This document shows positions 11,401-21,999 of a DNA stretch of 64,000 bases, piece by piece. The number at the start of each line of letters is the position of its first letter. The first letter of the stretch is position 1. A program made the position numbers and the translations under genes. The notes beneath the pieces were generated by a model. It searched no databases. It was not told the origin of the DNA and saw only the letters and a list, made by a program, of their open reading frames with translations. Source of the stretch: Wurfbainia villosa (taxonomy: Eukaryota; Streptophyta; Magnoliopsida; Zingiberales; Zingiberaceae); NCBI GenBank assembly GCA_025175895.1, contig JAKLTH010000227.1, forward strand, positions 661,501 through 725,500, written 5' to 3'.

Positions 11401-12697
11401 AGCCTTTATTAGTCCTCAATTTATTTAACTGATAATTGTTACAACAATTGCACATCTTGTCATCATGTTATTTGTATTTGAGGAGGATTTATTTCCTCAA
11501 GAGGAACGTAACAACACATCATGCAGTTAGTTCATCAATGATCATCAGCCATCTGAATATTCCCAAGCGCTTGCAAACTATACTTGCTTGAGCTTTAATA
11601 TTCCTTTCGAGTAGTATTGATCTCTCTCTTATTTTATAAAATGATGTTTTCATCGAGAAGCTTCAACCTCTATTTGTGCGGCTTATTTGTATCATGTACT
11701 ATGATGTATTGTGAAACTGGTTTTTTGAAGATGGAAAGAAGCGCAAGAGACGTTCGATAGTTATGTACAAGAAGAGAAGACGACGATTATTACCATTTAA
11801 TCCTACAGAAGATCCTGCTCTGCGACTTCAACAAATGGGTTCTCTTGCTGCCGCATTAACAGCAATGAACATGGAATTCAGTAATGAGCTGACTTATTTA
11901 CCTACAATGGTCAATAGATCTTCTAACCGAGCAAATTTAGAAAAAGGTGGCATGCAGGTAAGAAAACCTTTTCCTCACAAAAGAAAATTCATTTTCCCTT
12001 TGATGTATTCAATACAGTATTTATTCTTCTAAAGGTCCTTCCGAGGGAAGATAAAGAGGCATTGGAGCTTTGCAAAACAATGCATAAAAGAGGAGAATGT
12101 CCTCCTCTCTCAGTAGTTTTTGATCCAATTGAAGGGTAATTCTGTTGATCAAATACCACAACCGCAGTTTCAGTTTAGTCATTGTCTGAGAGTCAGAAAA
12201 TAAAATAATTTTTTTTAATTAATACAGGTTTACTGTTCGGGCTGATGGTCTTATAAAGGATATGACAATTGTAGCTGAGTATACGGGCGATGTGGACTGC
12301 TTGAAAAACCGGGAACATGATGACTGCGATAGCATGATGACGCTTCTTCTAGCTACTAACCCTTCTGAGACTTTAGTGATCTGTCCTGATAAACGTGGAA
12401 ATATTTCTCGTTTCATTAATGGTATAAACAACCATACTCGGTAAGCACACATCTTTCTTCCAATCTGCCTTTTTTCTAACGCAGTGCTCATTAAAACTCA
12501 GATCCTAGACTTGCATCTAACACTTGATTTTCGGCAGGGATGGTCGGAAGAAACAGAACCTTAAATGTGTAAGATATAATGTAGATGGTGAGTGCAGGGT
12601 CTTGCTTGTTGCTTGTCGTGATATATATCGCGGCGAACGGCTATACTATGATTACAATGGATATGAGAAAGAATACCCTACTCACAATTTTGTCTAA
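2457..12697 (+). CDS. ATXR5/ATXR6-type histone H3 lysine-27 monomethyltransferase
   Basis: Six coding exons joined on GT-AG sites with consistent phase: 2457-2790, 2869-2949, 11731-11957, 12035-12135, 12228-12440, 12538-12697. They give 1116 nt, 371 residues. A C4HC3 PHD finger has C60, C63, C75, C78, H83, C86, C101 and C104. Exon 2 supplies the PCNA-binding PIP box QTKIIDFF (about 117-124). A basic KKRKRRS stretch and an ELTYLP segment follow. The C-terminal SET domain (about 235-371) includes RFINGINNH, YYDYNGYE and the end YPTHNFV, without a post-SET region. In Arabidopsis these enzymes monomethylate H3.1 K27 behind the replication fork and prevent heterochromatin over-replication. Length fits the family (about 350-380). 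The start is the first ATG upstream of the PHD finger. ATXR5 and ATXR6 cannot be separated here. Intron 2 is unusually long (8781 bp). Confidence 0.93.
3376..3593. repeat. Recent tandem duplication of about 105-113 bp
   Basis: Bases 3376-3480 are repeated at 3481-3593 almost without change: AGTGCACAGGAAGCAGTGCT through GGTACTGCTGATTGT. The differences are a 7-8 base insertion near the start of copy 2 and one A/G change (TAGAGAAATC against TAGGGAAATC). Near identity implies a young duplication. Confidence 0.9.
6232..6429 (-). repeat. TRIM LTR, copy 1 (3' end of the element)
   Basis: 198 bp. On the plus strand it begins TGTTAGTGCC and ends ACTCCAACA. It differs from the other two LTRs at scattered positions, by eye roughly one in ten, and so is not a very recent copy. 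Confidence 0.92.
6740..6937 (-). repeat. TRIM LTR, middle copy
   Basis: 198 bp with a terminal change: plus-strand TATTAGTGCC where the other copies have TGTTAG. It is followed on one side by a primer-binding site and on the other by a polypurine tract, so it serves both internal domains. Confidence 0.9.
7249..7446 (-). repeat. TRIM LTR, copy 3 (5' end of the element)
   Basis: 198 bp, plus-strand TGTTAGTACC to ACTCCAACA, immediately followed by the TCTTC target duplication. Its primer-binding site lies at 7234-7246. Confidence 0.92.
8784..8954 (-). repeat. Two tandem 84-87-bp units at the 5' end of the LINE
   Basis: Unit 1 (8784-8870) and unit 2 (8871-8954) share CTTGC, CACTACA, ATGTAG.GGTCCTTGCC, AGTCGGACCCT and end in AACGCG. 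They lie upstream of the endonuclease remnant on the LINE's strand, where RTE-type elements carry their 5' untranslated region. They may be promoter monomers, which is inference. Confidence 0.75.
9715..10570. repeat. Diverged direct duplication (about 9715-10220 and 10240-10570)
   Basis: Three blocks recur in the same order. First, GATTAGTTAGGTAATTTACTGAG against GATTAATTAGG.TTTTTACTGAG. Second, CTGATCCACCAAGAGCC followed by CTGAATTTTCTTG against CTGATCCAACAGGAACC followed by TTGAATTTTCTTG, both ending TTGGATCAGG. Third, AATTCAATCATGACCATATTTAG against AATTCAATGGTGAACATATTTAG. Copy 1 carries roughly 170 extra bases. No coding function is evident. Confidence 0.65.
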
Positions 12698-13354
12698 CAT
12701 CTGATAACCTCCCTAACATCATTATTCTAACCTCTTCTTGAAATTGTGGTATGGCAGGATCAGTTTTTGCACGCTAAATTTGTGTGTGCATATCACAGCT
12801 CTCTCGTTTGCAACTTGTTGATCCATAAAGCTCTAATACAGCATAGTACATTCAACAATTTTTCTACATTTTTTTAGCAATATGAACATTATAGTTCCAT
12901 TTAAGAGGCAATTCAGTTCATGTTCGTACAGTTTGCTGTCATTTAATATATATAGGAATGCTTACATGAGCAGCAAAGTTGTATCTCGATTTGGTACGTT
13001 ATCAATTTGTTTTCAATGCTTTCAAAATTCATTTGGGAGGACGCATCCTCACCAGCAAATATGAAGTGCAAATCCATCGCCCTCCTTGAGTCTACAGTGC
13101 AGTAGTGGTAGGATGCTTTTATGTAGCCTTTTAAATATTTCTGATTTGATTTCTTAATTATGATATAATACAGTGATTTTAACTAGATAAATTTTAGAAC
13201 ATTGAGTTTGATGCCAATGTTTTTTGATTTATTTTATTGATGGATGAAAATTTTTTATAGAGATAAATTGATCGCCTCTAAAATTAATGGGATTGAATAT
13301 TTAGTGTCGATTAAAAACAAAACTCACCAAGCTATTGGTCGGATTGGATAGGTG

Positions 13355-13610
13355 GAGTCTCCACAGAGATGGCGTAGTGATTAAGGTATGATACTATTTA
13401 TAGGAGTGATATGGATCAATTTCGAAGGAGGTTTAATTTTTTTTTTTTATTTAGATGATTTTCATATGTTTTCATTACCATATCAAGAATAATAGAGTTT
13501 TTTTTGTGATTTATTTCTTTTATAATGAGCGTGAAATAGATCATTAGATACTGTTAGATTGACGATTCAAAATTTGCTAGGTGATAAAATTGATTTCTTT
13601 AGATGCTTTA
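13355..13610 (+). repeat. SINE-like dispersed repeat, copy 1
   Basis: Head GATGGCGTAGTGATTAAGG resembles a tRNA A box, and GGATCAATTTCGAAGG lies where a B box would be. The tail contains ATTTAGATGATTTTCATATG and TGTTAGATTGACGATTCAA. Related copies lie at about 31195, 31800 and 61995. Confidence 0.55.
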
Positions 13611-15860
13611 AAAAAAACTCCTGAATAGGTATTTTTTGTATTGTGGGTCCGAAGATATAAAACAAATAAATTTTGAAACATAACTAATATAATTTACTAT
13701 TATATAGAACATTCGTGAAGATTTTTTGATTCTGTGCAAAATTTACTATTCAAATAAAACAGCTGAGGACTTCCACTGTTTAACCTGAGCAAGCCGAATC
13801 TAACCAAGGGCCATCATTTTCACTGTAAGACAACTATATCATTAGTCTTGTTTGTTTGTGATTTTTTTTGTCTCGGGAGGATTTTGTGACTAATTCGATG
13901 TTATACTAATAAATAAAAATTAATTTTTAAAGATTGTAAATTTTTCAAAGTCTCTATCTTTCCATCGTGTTAATTTTGATTTGAATAATATATTTTTTAT
14001 GATTTAATTTTTTTATATTGATTGTGAAATTAATTGACGGAAATGAATGAATCACTTTTTATTACACCAATTGTTTACGATTTCTTCGTATTTTCTGTTT
14101 TTATCCATGGCAGTGGAACGGTGAAAGTAGGTCACTTTTGCCTATTAATTCTGTACAAATCTAACACATCAGAGGACAAAATATTCCATAATAAAACCTA
14201 AGATTATTCCAATTTAAAACGGTGAACGTCGTCTCTCACATCTAAAATCTACGCGAATTCGAGTTTTTTTTTTATTCAGTAAATCATTTTTTTTTAAAAA
14301 AAAATACCTTGCTCATTACAATTGAACAAGAATGTCATCGCATCTTTTTTTATCCCTCATTCAATCTCTTAAAATTTAAAAATTACCGATCGGACGGTCT
14401 CTACGAATGAATTGGATAGACGGAAATTTAAAACTATCGATGTTCGAATAAAATGATCGGAATTTAATAATCCTAAATTTCTAAACACCATCATACGCAT
14501 CGCAATCGAAATCTTCCACGCGCGGTGAGCATCGTCGAGAGTGAAAATTACAATGCAGGGACGCCACGAGCCATCTATTCTCCTCTCTCTCTCTCAAATC
14601 TACAAATCCGTGGCATTTAATTTTGCCGGGCGATCTGGGAATCCGAGCCACGATCCAGACCACTCCGGAGGCAATACGGACGCGGAGGCTTTTATTACGA
14701 GGCGGATAGCGACACGACCGCGTTTAATGCGATGCCTTCGCGGTGGCTCCGAGGTGGGCGCATTTCAACGACCCCCCATTTATTGCGGCTGCCTGCCTCC
14801 CCTCCCACCGCTCTCGCCCAATGGAAACGAACCCAGACTGCTTCGCGCGCGTCCCGGTCGGAGATCGAGGACCCGAACCCGACCCTCATTGGGCTAACTA
14901 AAGCGGAATGACGAAAAGCGAGCGTGCAAATGCGCACTCGAGCGCCGCCGGACAAGACGACGATGGGCTCGGCGATGATGGCTCGTGCCCCGCAATACAA
15001 GCAAGCGTTATTATAGCGTCGGCCTCGTCGAGTTGTTGGCCAATTCAATGCTCCGGCTCCTCCTCCCGCTCATCATTGCTCCAGAGTCCAGACGCTGTAA
15101 GTTGGACTCGGAGGGAAAAATAAAAATAAATTTTTTTGAATTTATTGTTATTGGTTTTCGCATTCTTCCTATTTTTCAAAACATTCAGAGAATAGTCGGC
15201 CTTTCATCCTCTCTCTCTCTCAAGTCTCCCCCTCATTTTCAATGCCAGCGCTGGTTTTGTTCGATAATGAGACTTTTGGTTCTTCGTTAGGTAGCATGCA
15301 TATGGCTTAGAGTTGGGAATCATTACACGGACGGAATGCTAATCCTCCACCGACCGCGGAAAATTTGTTAAGTTTCTTCCAATCGACGGTGAGTTTGTTA
15401 GGCTAGATTCAGGTTTCCAGTAGGGTTGGTTTAATCGGTTGGATGCATGATAGCTACGACGATGAGACGATTACGAAAACAGCTGTTTAATTATGCAAGA
15501 GGAGAGAGAGCTGGAAGACTCGAGTGCTTACGCTTGGAATAATTGCCACAAGAACATGTTGTTCGATCGATCAAAAGCTCAAAGCAAAGCATGACAATTG
15601 ACAGAGCAGAGCATCATTAAAGAGTAAAGAAAAAGGAACGAGCAAACAACCCCCGACCTCTTCTCCTCTTCTCCTCTTCCACTCGGCTCCTCCTACTTTA
15701 TCGAGGACGAGGGACACCATCAAGCATTGTGCCCCCATTTCTCGACTTTCATCGAGCTCCTCCTACTTTTTTGTTTTTCCCTTGGGTTATCTCTAGCAAA
15801 AATTGCAGATTGATGATGCCTACTTAGTTAGCAGGCCGTTCGAGGAAGTGGCATTGCGCC

Positions 15861-15896
15861 ATTGTTGTTGTTGTTGTTTGTTTGTTTGTTTGTTGG
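15861..15896 (+). repeat. (GTT)n/(GTTT)n tract just before the kinase start codon
   Basis: A run of GTT then GTTT units ends ten bases before the ATG at 15906 and is followed by GGTTGCAG. It may be a T-rich acceptor tract of a leader intron or simply a leader microsatellite. The sequence alone does not decide. Confidence 0.6.
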
Positions 15897-15905
15897 TTGC
15901 AGAGA

Positions 15906-18900
15906 ATGAGGAGCCTTCTTTGCTTTCTGGGACTGTTCTTCTTGCTCGGGCCGCTGCTGGCGGAAACCGCCGCCCTGAACGACGACGTGCTCGGCTTGAT
16001 CGTCTTCAAGGCCGACATTGTGGATCCCCTCTCCAAGCTCGCGTCTTGGAACGAGGACGAGGACGACCCCTGCGCCTGGACCGGCGTCAAATGCAGCCCG
16101 CGGAGCAACCGCGTGACCGAGCTATCCCTGGCCGGCTTCTCCCTTTCTGGCAGGATCGGGCGCGGCCTCCTTCAGCTCGCCGCCCTCCAAACTGTTGACC
16201 TCTCGGGCAATAACTTCTCCGGGAGCCTCCACCCCGGCCTCCTCCAGCTCGCTTCCCTCCGGGCCTTCGACCTCAGCGACAACCACCTCTCGGGGATGAT
16301 TGCAGATGAGTTCTTTGACCAATGCCGGTCGTTGAGGTCCCTCTCGCTGGCGAATAATGCCCTTTCCGGAGAGATTCCTCGGAGCATCAGCTCGTGCTCC
16401 ACCTTGGCGGCATTGAATCTGTCATCGAATCGGCTCTCGGGTTCATTACCAAAGGAGCTCTGGTCCCTCTTTGCTCTTCGAACCCTAGACCTTTCCCACA
16501 ATGCCCTAGTCGGAGAGATACCAAAGGGAGCCAGTCGATTGTATAACCTGAGGTCCATCCGATTGAGAGGAAACCGCCTCACCGGCCGATTGCCGGATGA
16601 CCTAGGCGACTTTTTACTGCTGAGGCATCTCGATTTCAGTGCAAATTTGCTCACGGGCGACCTTCCCGAATCCATTCAGAAGCTTTCCTTGTGCCGCCAT
16701 TTGAGCCTGGGCTCCAACCTCTTCGCAGGGGAAGTCCCACCATGGATTGGAGAAATGAAAAGCTTGGGGTTCCTCGATTTGTCTTCCAATCGATTTTCTG
16801 GCCGATTCCCTGAGTCAATCCGCGCTTGCAGAAGCTTGAAAGACTTGGATTTGAGCGGCAACTCGCTGAGTGGAAATCTACCGCCATGGATTTTTGAGTT
16901 GGGGCTGCAGAGGTTTTCAGCTTCAGGAAACAGAATGAGCGGGTTCATTTCAGGAGGAGATGCCACTGCCGGTGGCCGAACTCTGAGCTACGTCGATTTG
17001 TCAGGGAATGGTTTCTCCGGTGGAGTTCCTCCGGCTCTCAGTGCCCTTCATGGCTTGAGATTTTTAAACCTTTCTAGGAACTCATTTTCAGGCTCCATAC
17101 CTCCTGCTCTTCTGGGGCTGGAGGCTATGGAGGTTCTTGACATCGGCATGAACATGATCAACGGAAGCATTCCAGTGGAGATTGGGAAAGCAGTGTCCCT
17201 GAAGGTGCTGAGCCTCGAGAACAATTCTCTCGCCGGAGACATTCCGGCACAGATAGGGAATTGCTCTTCCCTCATAGCCCTGTGAGTAGTCAACCCTTTT
17301 TGCCTTGTCTTATTGCTGTCTTCCATTTCTCAATATAATTAGCTCATTTTGTGATAATGTTTCTCATTCTTTAACAAATAAGTGGTCAATACTAATCAAT
17401 TAATTAAGAATAAATATTTCCTTTTTCAATTAATAAATCACTACAATTAAAGAAGATTAATTTGGCGAGTAATAACAATTTAATCTGATGATATATATAG
17501 TAGCCATGGTTCATCGAAAGAGAGTGCGGATATGGATTGCATTCTTCTTTTCTATGTTCTTCTTCAGGGTGAAAATTTTCATAGAATTCTTTCGGTTGTG
17601 AAGTTTTGGACAATCCCTTCTGGCACAATTTGTTTATACATTGTTAAAGCAGGAATATTTTTGTTTTTCTCAGACAGTTTTTAGTTTGGATTGCTTTTGC
17701 CTTTGTTTTATGATTCATATGTTTGTTTCGTTCAGGATATTATCGCAGAATAATCTGACAGGTGCAGTTCCTTCGACGATTGCCAATCTCACCAACCTTG
17801 AGATCGTCGATCTTTCGTTCAATAGATTGAGTGGCAACCTCCCAAAGCAGCTGTCGAATCTTGCCCGTCTCACTTCCTTCAACATTTCCCATAATCTCTT
17901 CTCCGGCGACCTCCCCGCCGGAAACTTCTTCGACGCCATCTCTCCTTCCTCCATCTCGAACAACCCTGAGCTCTGCGGCTCAGTGGTGAATCGCTCCTGC
18001 CGCACTGTGCTCCCGAAACCGATAGTCCTCAATCCTAACTCATCTAGTTCATCTCCCAACGCCACGCACTCTTCCGGCGACATTCGCCACAAGAAAATCA
18101 TACTCAGCATCTCCGCTCTTATTGCCATCGGAGCTGCCACTGCGATTGCTCTTGGCGTGATCACTATCGCCATCCTTAACGTGCGGGTGCAGGCAGCCTC
18201 CCCGGGCTCCCGTTTGGCCGCTGCCCCTGCCCTCTCTGATGGCTACTACAGTAATTCTCCTGCAGGCGATGTGACCTCTAACAAGCTTGTGATGTTCTCC
18301 GGGGGCGACACTGTGTTTGCTGTTGGAGCTCATGCAGTTCTAGACAAGGACTGCGAACTCGGTCGCGGCGGCTTTGGCACGGTCTACAAGACGAATCTCC
18401 AGGATGGAAGACCTGTAGTGATCAAGAAGCTCACAGTTTCGAGCCTAGTGAAGTCGCAGGTAGATTTCGAAAGGGATGTAAAAAAACTAGGAAAACTAGG
18501 ACATCCTAATCTGGTGGCTCTGGAAGGTTACTATTGGACTCAGTCCTTGCAGCTCCTCATATACGAGTATGTCTCGGGTGGGAACCTAAGCAAGCACCTC
18601 CATGAATGTCCCAACTCAAGCCCCTTCACATGGCGAGAACGCTTCCATATCGTTCTTGGGATTGCTAGAAGTTTAGATTACCTACATCGGCAGAATATTA
18701 TCCACTACAACCTGAAGGCAAGCAACGTCCTCATTGATGGCTCAGGCGAGGTCAAGGTCGGAGACTATGGATTGGCCAAATTGTTACCGATGCTCGATAG
18801 GTATGTGCTCAGCAGCAAGATTCAGAGTGCTCTTGGTTATATGGCACCGGAGTTTGCATGCCAAACAGTGAAGATAACTGAGAAATGTGATGTCTACGGA

Positions 18901-19197
18901 TTCGGAGTGTTGGTCTTAGAGATCATCACGGGAAAGCGGCCCGTCGAGTACATGGAGGATGATGTGGTGGTGCTTAGTGATGTGGTAAGGATTGCATTGG
19001 AAGCGGGAATAGTGGATGAACTAGTCGATGGGAGGCTTGGTGGAAAGTTTCCAATAGAGGAGGTTGTGCCGGTGGTTAAGTTGGGATTGGTCTGTACATC
19101 ACAAGTCCCTTCGAATCGGCCTAGCATGAGTGAAGTTGTTCATATTTTGGAGATGATCACATGCCCACAGGAGCGTCCAGATGAAGAACTCACTTGA
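15906..19197 (+). CDS. IRK-type LRR receptor-like (pseudo)kinase
   Basis: Two exons, 15906-17281 and 17736-19197, joined in phase inside a Leu codon: 945 residues. Signal peptide about 1-23; N-terminal cap with NDDVLGLIVFKAD and WNEDEDDPCAWTGVKC; about twenty LRRs; the PKPIVLNPNSS linker; membrane segment about 580-608; kinase domain from about 662. The glycine loop GRGGFGTVYK and the VVIK lysine (about 689) are present. HRD is replaced by HYN (about 782-784) and DFG by DYG (about 802-804), so catalysis is doubtful. LPMLDRYVLSSKIQSALGYM matches Arabidopsis IRK better than PXC2. IRK acts at the plasma membrane in root and shoot meristems. The start at 15906 gives a clean signal peptide; an in-frame ATG at 15882 would add eight residues. 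The intron sits within the LRR region, as in relatives. Confidence 0.92.
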
Positions 19198-21968
19198 GCT
19201 GATAGCCTTTTTGCCTACTTTTTTTTTTTTTTTTGTTCTTGATAGCTAAGAAGGAGCTAGCACATCAGCAAGGGGAAATGGTTCGGAGGCAAAAAAGGGA
19301 ATTTGGCATGCTCGCAGAAGAAAAGAAATGCTGAAATGGCAACCCATTCTAGTATGACTTGTGTTCCTTTTGTGGTCGAGAGGAAAGACTTTCTTCAATC
19401 CTTTTCGTTGCAACATGTTTATGTTCGCTAGCTAGCTCTCATGTAGCTTGTGTCAGTGAAAGAAGAACAAAAGGGAGGGAAGGATTTCAGAGTGTAGCTG
19501 TTGTGCTGGCTAGCTTTTTTATTTTGATGTATTTGTTTACGTTGCTTTCTTATGCATTTTCTCGATTTCATTCTATTTCGTGATTTCTATTCCATGTTTT
19601 CTTTTATTGTTATTCTGATGTGGCAATGCAAAAGAATTCAAGTTGTCGTCTTTATTTTTATTTTTATTTTTGAAGGCTCGGTTGGCTATTAGAGCTGTCA
19701 AACAGATCAACTCATGATATATCCTTATTTATGTCGACAATATTCCAACAATATATGAATAGAGTACAGATCACGTCTTTAACCATCTCAATGAAGAAGT
19801 CTCTAGCTTCTTGGAATTTAGATAATGCTCAATTAGTTCCATTGTATTAATCTTCTTCTAGATGTTCTTTCCTAGAACAAATATGTATTATTTGGGCTGT
19901 TTTAAGGAGCTAAAATTTATAGAGCATGTCTATTCTCCTCAACAAGCATTATATTGTCAATGATAACCCTTTCAAAGTGCATAGTTGGAGTTATAGTTTG
20001 TAGGATCGTGATCTTATGCATGATCGATTTAGGGTTAGAATTGGATCGATCGAGATCGGATCGTAGAATCGTACGATCCTATCAAAACCTTTTAGAATTT
20101 CATGATTAAATATTATTATAATTATACCTAATTAATAATAATAATAAAATAGCATGAAAAAAAATAATTATCACAATCAAATTATACACATCAACTTAAA
20201 AAAATCTAAAACATACCCACCAAGACATTTTAAATAACTCTATCACTAATTAACCGTCTAATTATCTATCTAGTCATTTCTCTATTTATTATATTTATAT
20301 CACGATTATAAATTATATATCATTTCTATTTATTCTCCTTAACTTTATTTCCTATTAAATTTTTAGAAATTAGAATCCAACTTGGAGGTTTTTTGTTTCC
20401 AATCTCAGCCAACTCCGCTAGTATTGCTTCTCTTTTTCATTCTCTTTCGATCTTTCTCCGTATCTTCTAAACCTCATCAACTGTCTTAAATCAGTTCATC
20501 AACGCGCTTCTTGCTATTCCATCTGCTTTTCCCTTTTACTTTTTGTTTTGTTCATCATTATCTTCTTCAAGGTAGTTTAGTTGTTTCGATATGAAATCGA
20601 CTAGTTAATCGATCTCAAAGTTGAATATTTATTTTATTTTTGAGGAGGGATGAGGTGTCGTGGTCGATTTATTTTTTTAATATCAATTTGTCTTTGTATG
20701 CGTAGATCGAACGATTCGAAAGGGGATAGCTCGGACTCCTCGAAGGATGGTGGAGGAGCAACATTTGCAATAGGGTCATTGTCTTTGCGGCAACAACTGT
20801 AACTTCTTTGGGACCCTCGCAATGATGAACATTTACTCTAAGTACTATCAGAGTACACAATCATCTCCTCAAGGAGGAGTGACAACGACAATGCAAACTC
20901 TCGCTGTCGAACTCCCTTAGTCCCTCCCATTCTTCGTCTCCTCGTCGTGGTTCCCCATTACCACGCCCGAGGTAATGAGTGCCTCCGCTATGATTGCCTC
21001 CCCTACCACTTTGTTTTCTTTGGCGAATCCGACAAATGATGCAAAGGTTGCGGAAGAGAAAAAGGGTTAAAAAAAAATATGTCGATCAATTTGATAGGAT
21101 CAGTTGAAACGTAGAATCGATACAATCCCACCGATTATGAATGATCCCAACGATCCTAATGCGATTCCATAACAAAAAAAACAATCCTATACGATCTAGG
21201 ATCGTTTTGAGATCTCGGATCGTAGGATCGTACAATCCTACGATCCAGAATCGCGATTCTGCAAATCATGGTTGGAGCACTTTAATTTGTGTAACAAGAA
21301 AAATAAAATAAAATTATCGTATATACAATTAAAGACCATTTCATATAAAATTCAGTCTTACGTTTGAAAATGTTCAAATAAGACCAACTTGTTTCTTTGG
21401 AACAATAATTATCTTTCATTATTTCACAGAATAATTTACAAGAAATATTTTAAAAATGAGTCAATCTCATTCCATTATTTGATGGAGTAAATTAAACAAC
21501 TTATCATTATTACTTAAAAATTATCATTTATATATCAAAGTAGGTTTTATTACTTTTATAAAAATTAAATAAATCTATGTTTAAAAAATGTTTTTTAAAA
21601 GAAATACTTGTCTTTTTTATTTTTTATAGTTTAAAATCTTTTTTTATTTTTATCGTTTAAAATCTTTTTATTTGATTATGATCATAGAGGGTTAATTAGT
21701 TTATGTGCATATATAACTTTTATACTTCATGTGGTTATTATATACCATCGAATGAATGTTCTAATAGTTTCAAATTAGTTGCACACTTAATTTTGTCAAA
21801 CAAATGGATACATATACATTGATGAGATGAAAGCAACAAGACAAAGGCAGGCATGGAGGCTATGCATGGCACAGTCTACTTAATTTAAAACACTCGTCCC
21901 ACTTCATCGTCAAGATTCGACTAGTAACTATCGATCGATGTGCATCATGAAATATCATTTAATCTCAT

Positions 21969-21999
<31 letters not shown>

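Larger units (their letters stand above)
2950..11730 (+). other. Giant intron 2 of the ATXR5/6-type gene, filled with nested repeats
   Basis: The intron lies between the donor after CCTCCCCAG (2949) and the acceptor TTTTTTGAAG (11730). It holds a local tandem duplication (3376-3593), an RTE-type LINE on the minus strand (about 4681-9110), a three-LTR TRIM inside that LINE (6232-7446), and a diverged duplication at about 9715-10570. The 3060-4680 and 10570-11730 stretches contain no recognisable gene; an open frame at 10847-11143 has no family motif. Confidence 0.85.
12698..15905. other. Intergenic DNA between the ATXR5/6-type gene and the IRK-type kinase
   Basis: The 3' flank of the methyltransferase gene is followed by AT-rich DNA with a SINE-like repeat (about 13355-13610). 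A GC-rich island at about 14490-15110 has no ORF that I recognise; it may be distal promoter DNA or an old gene fragment. The last 300 bases are the probable promoter and leader of the kinase gene, ending in a GTT/GTTT tract (about 15861-15896). Confidence 0.6.
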
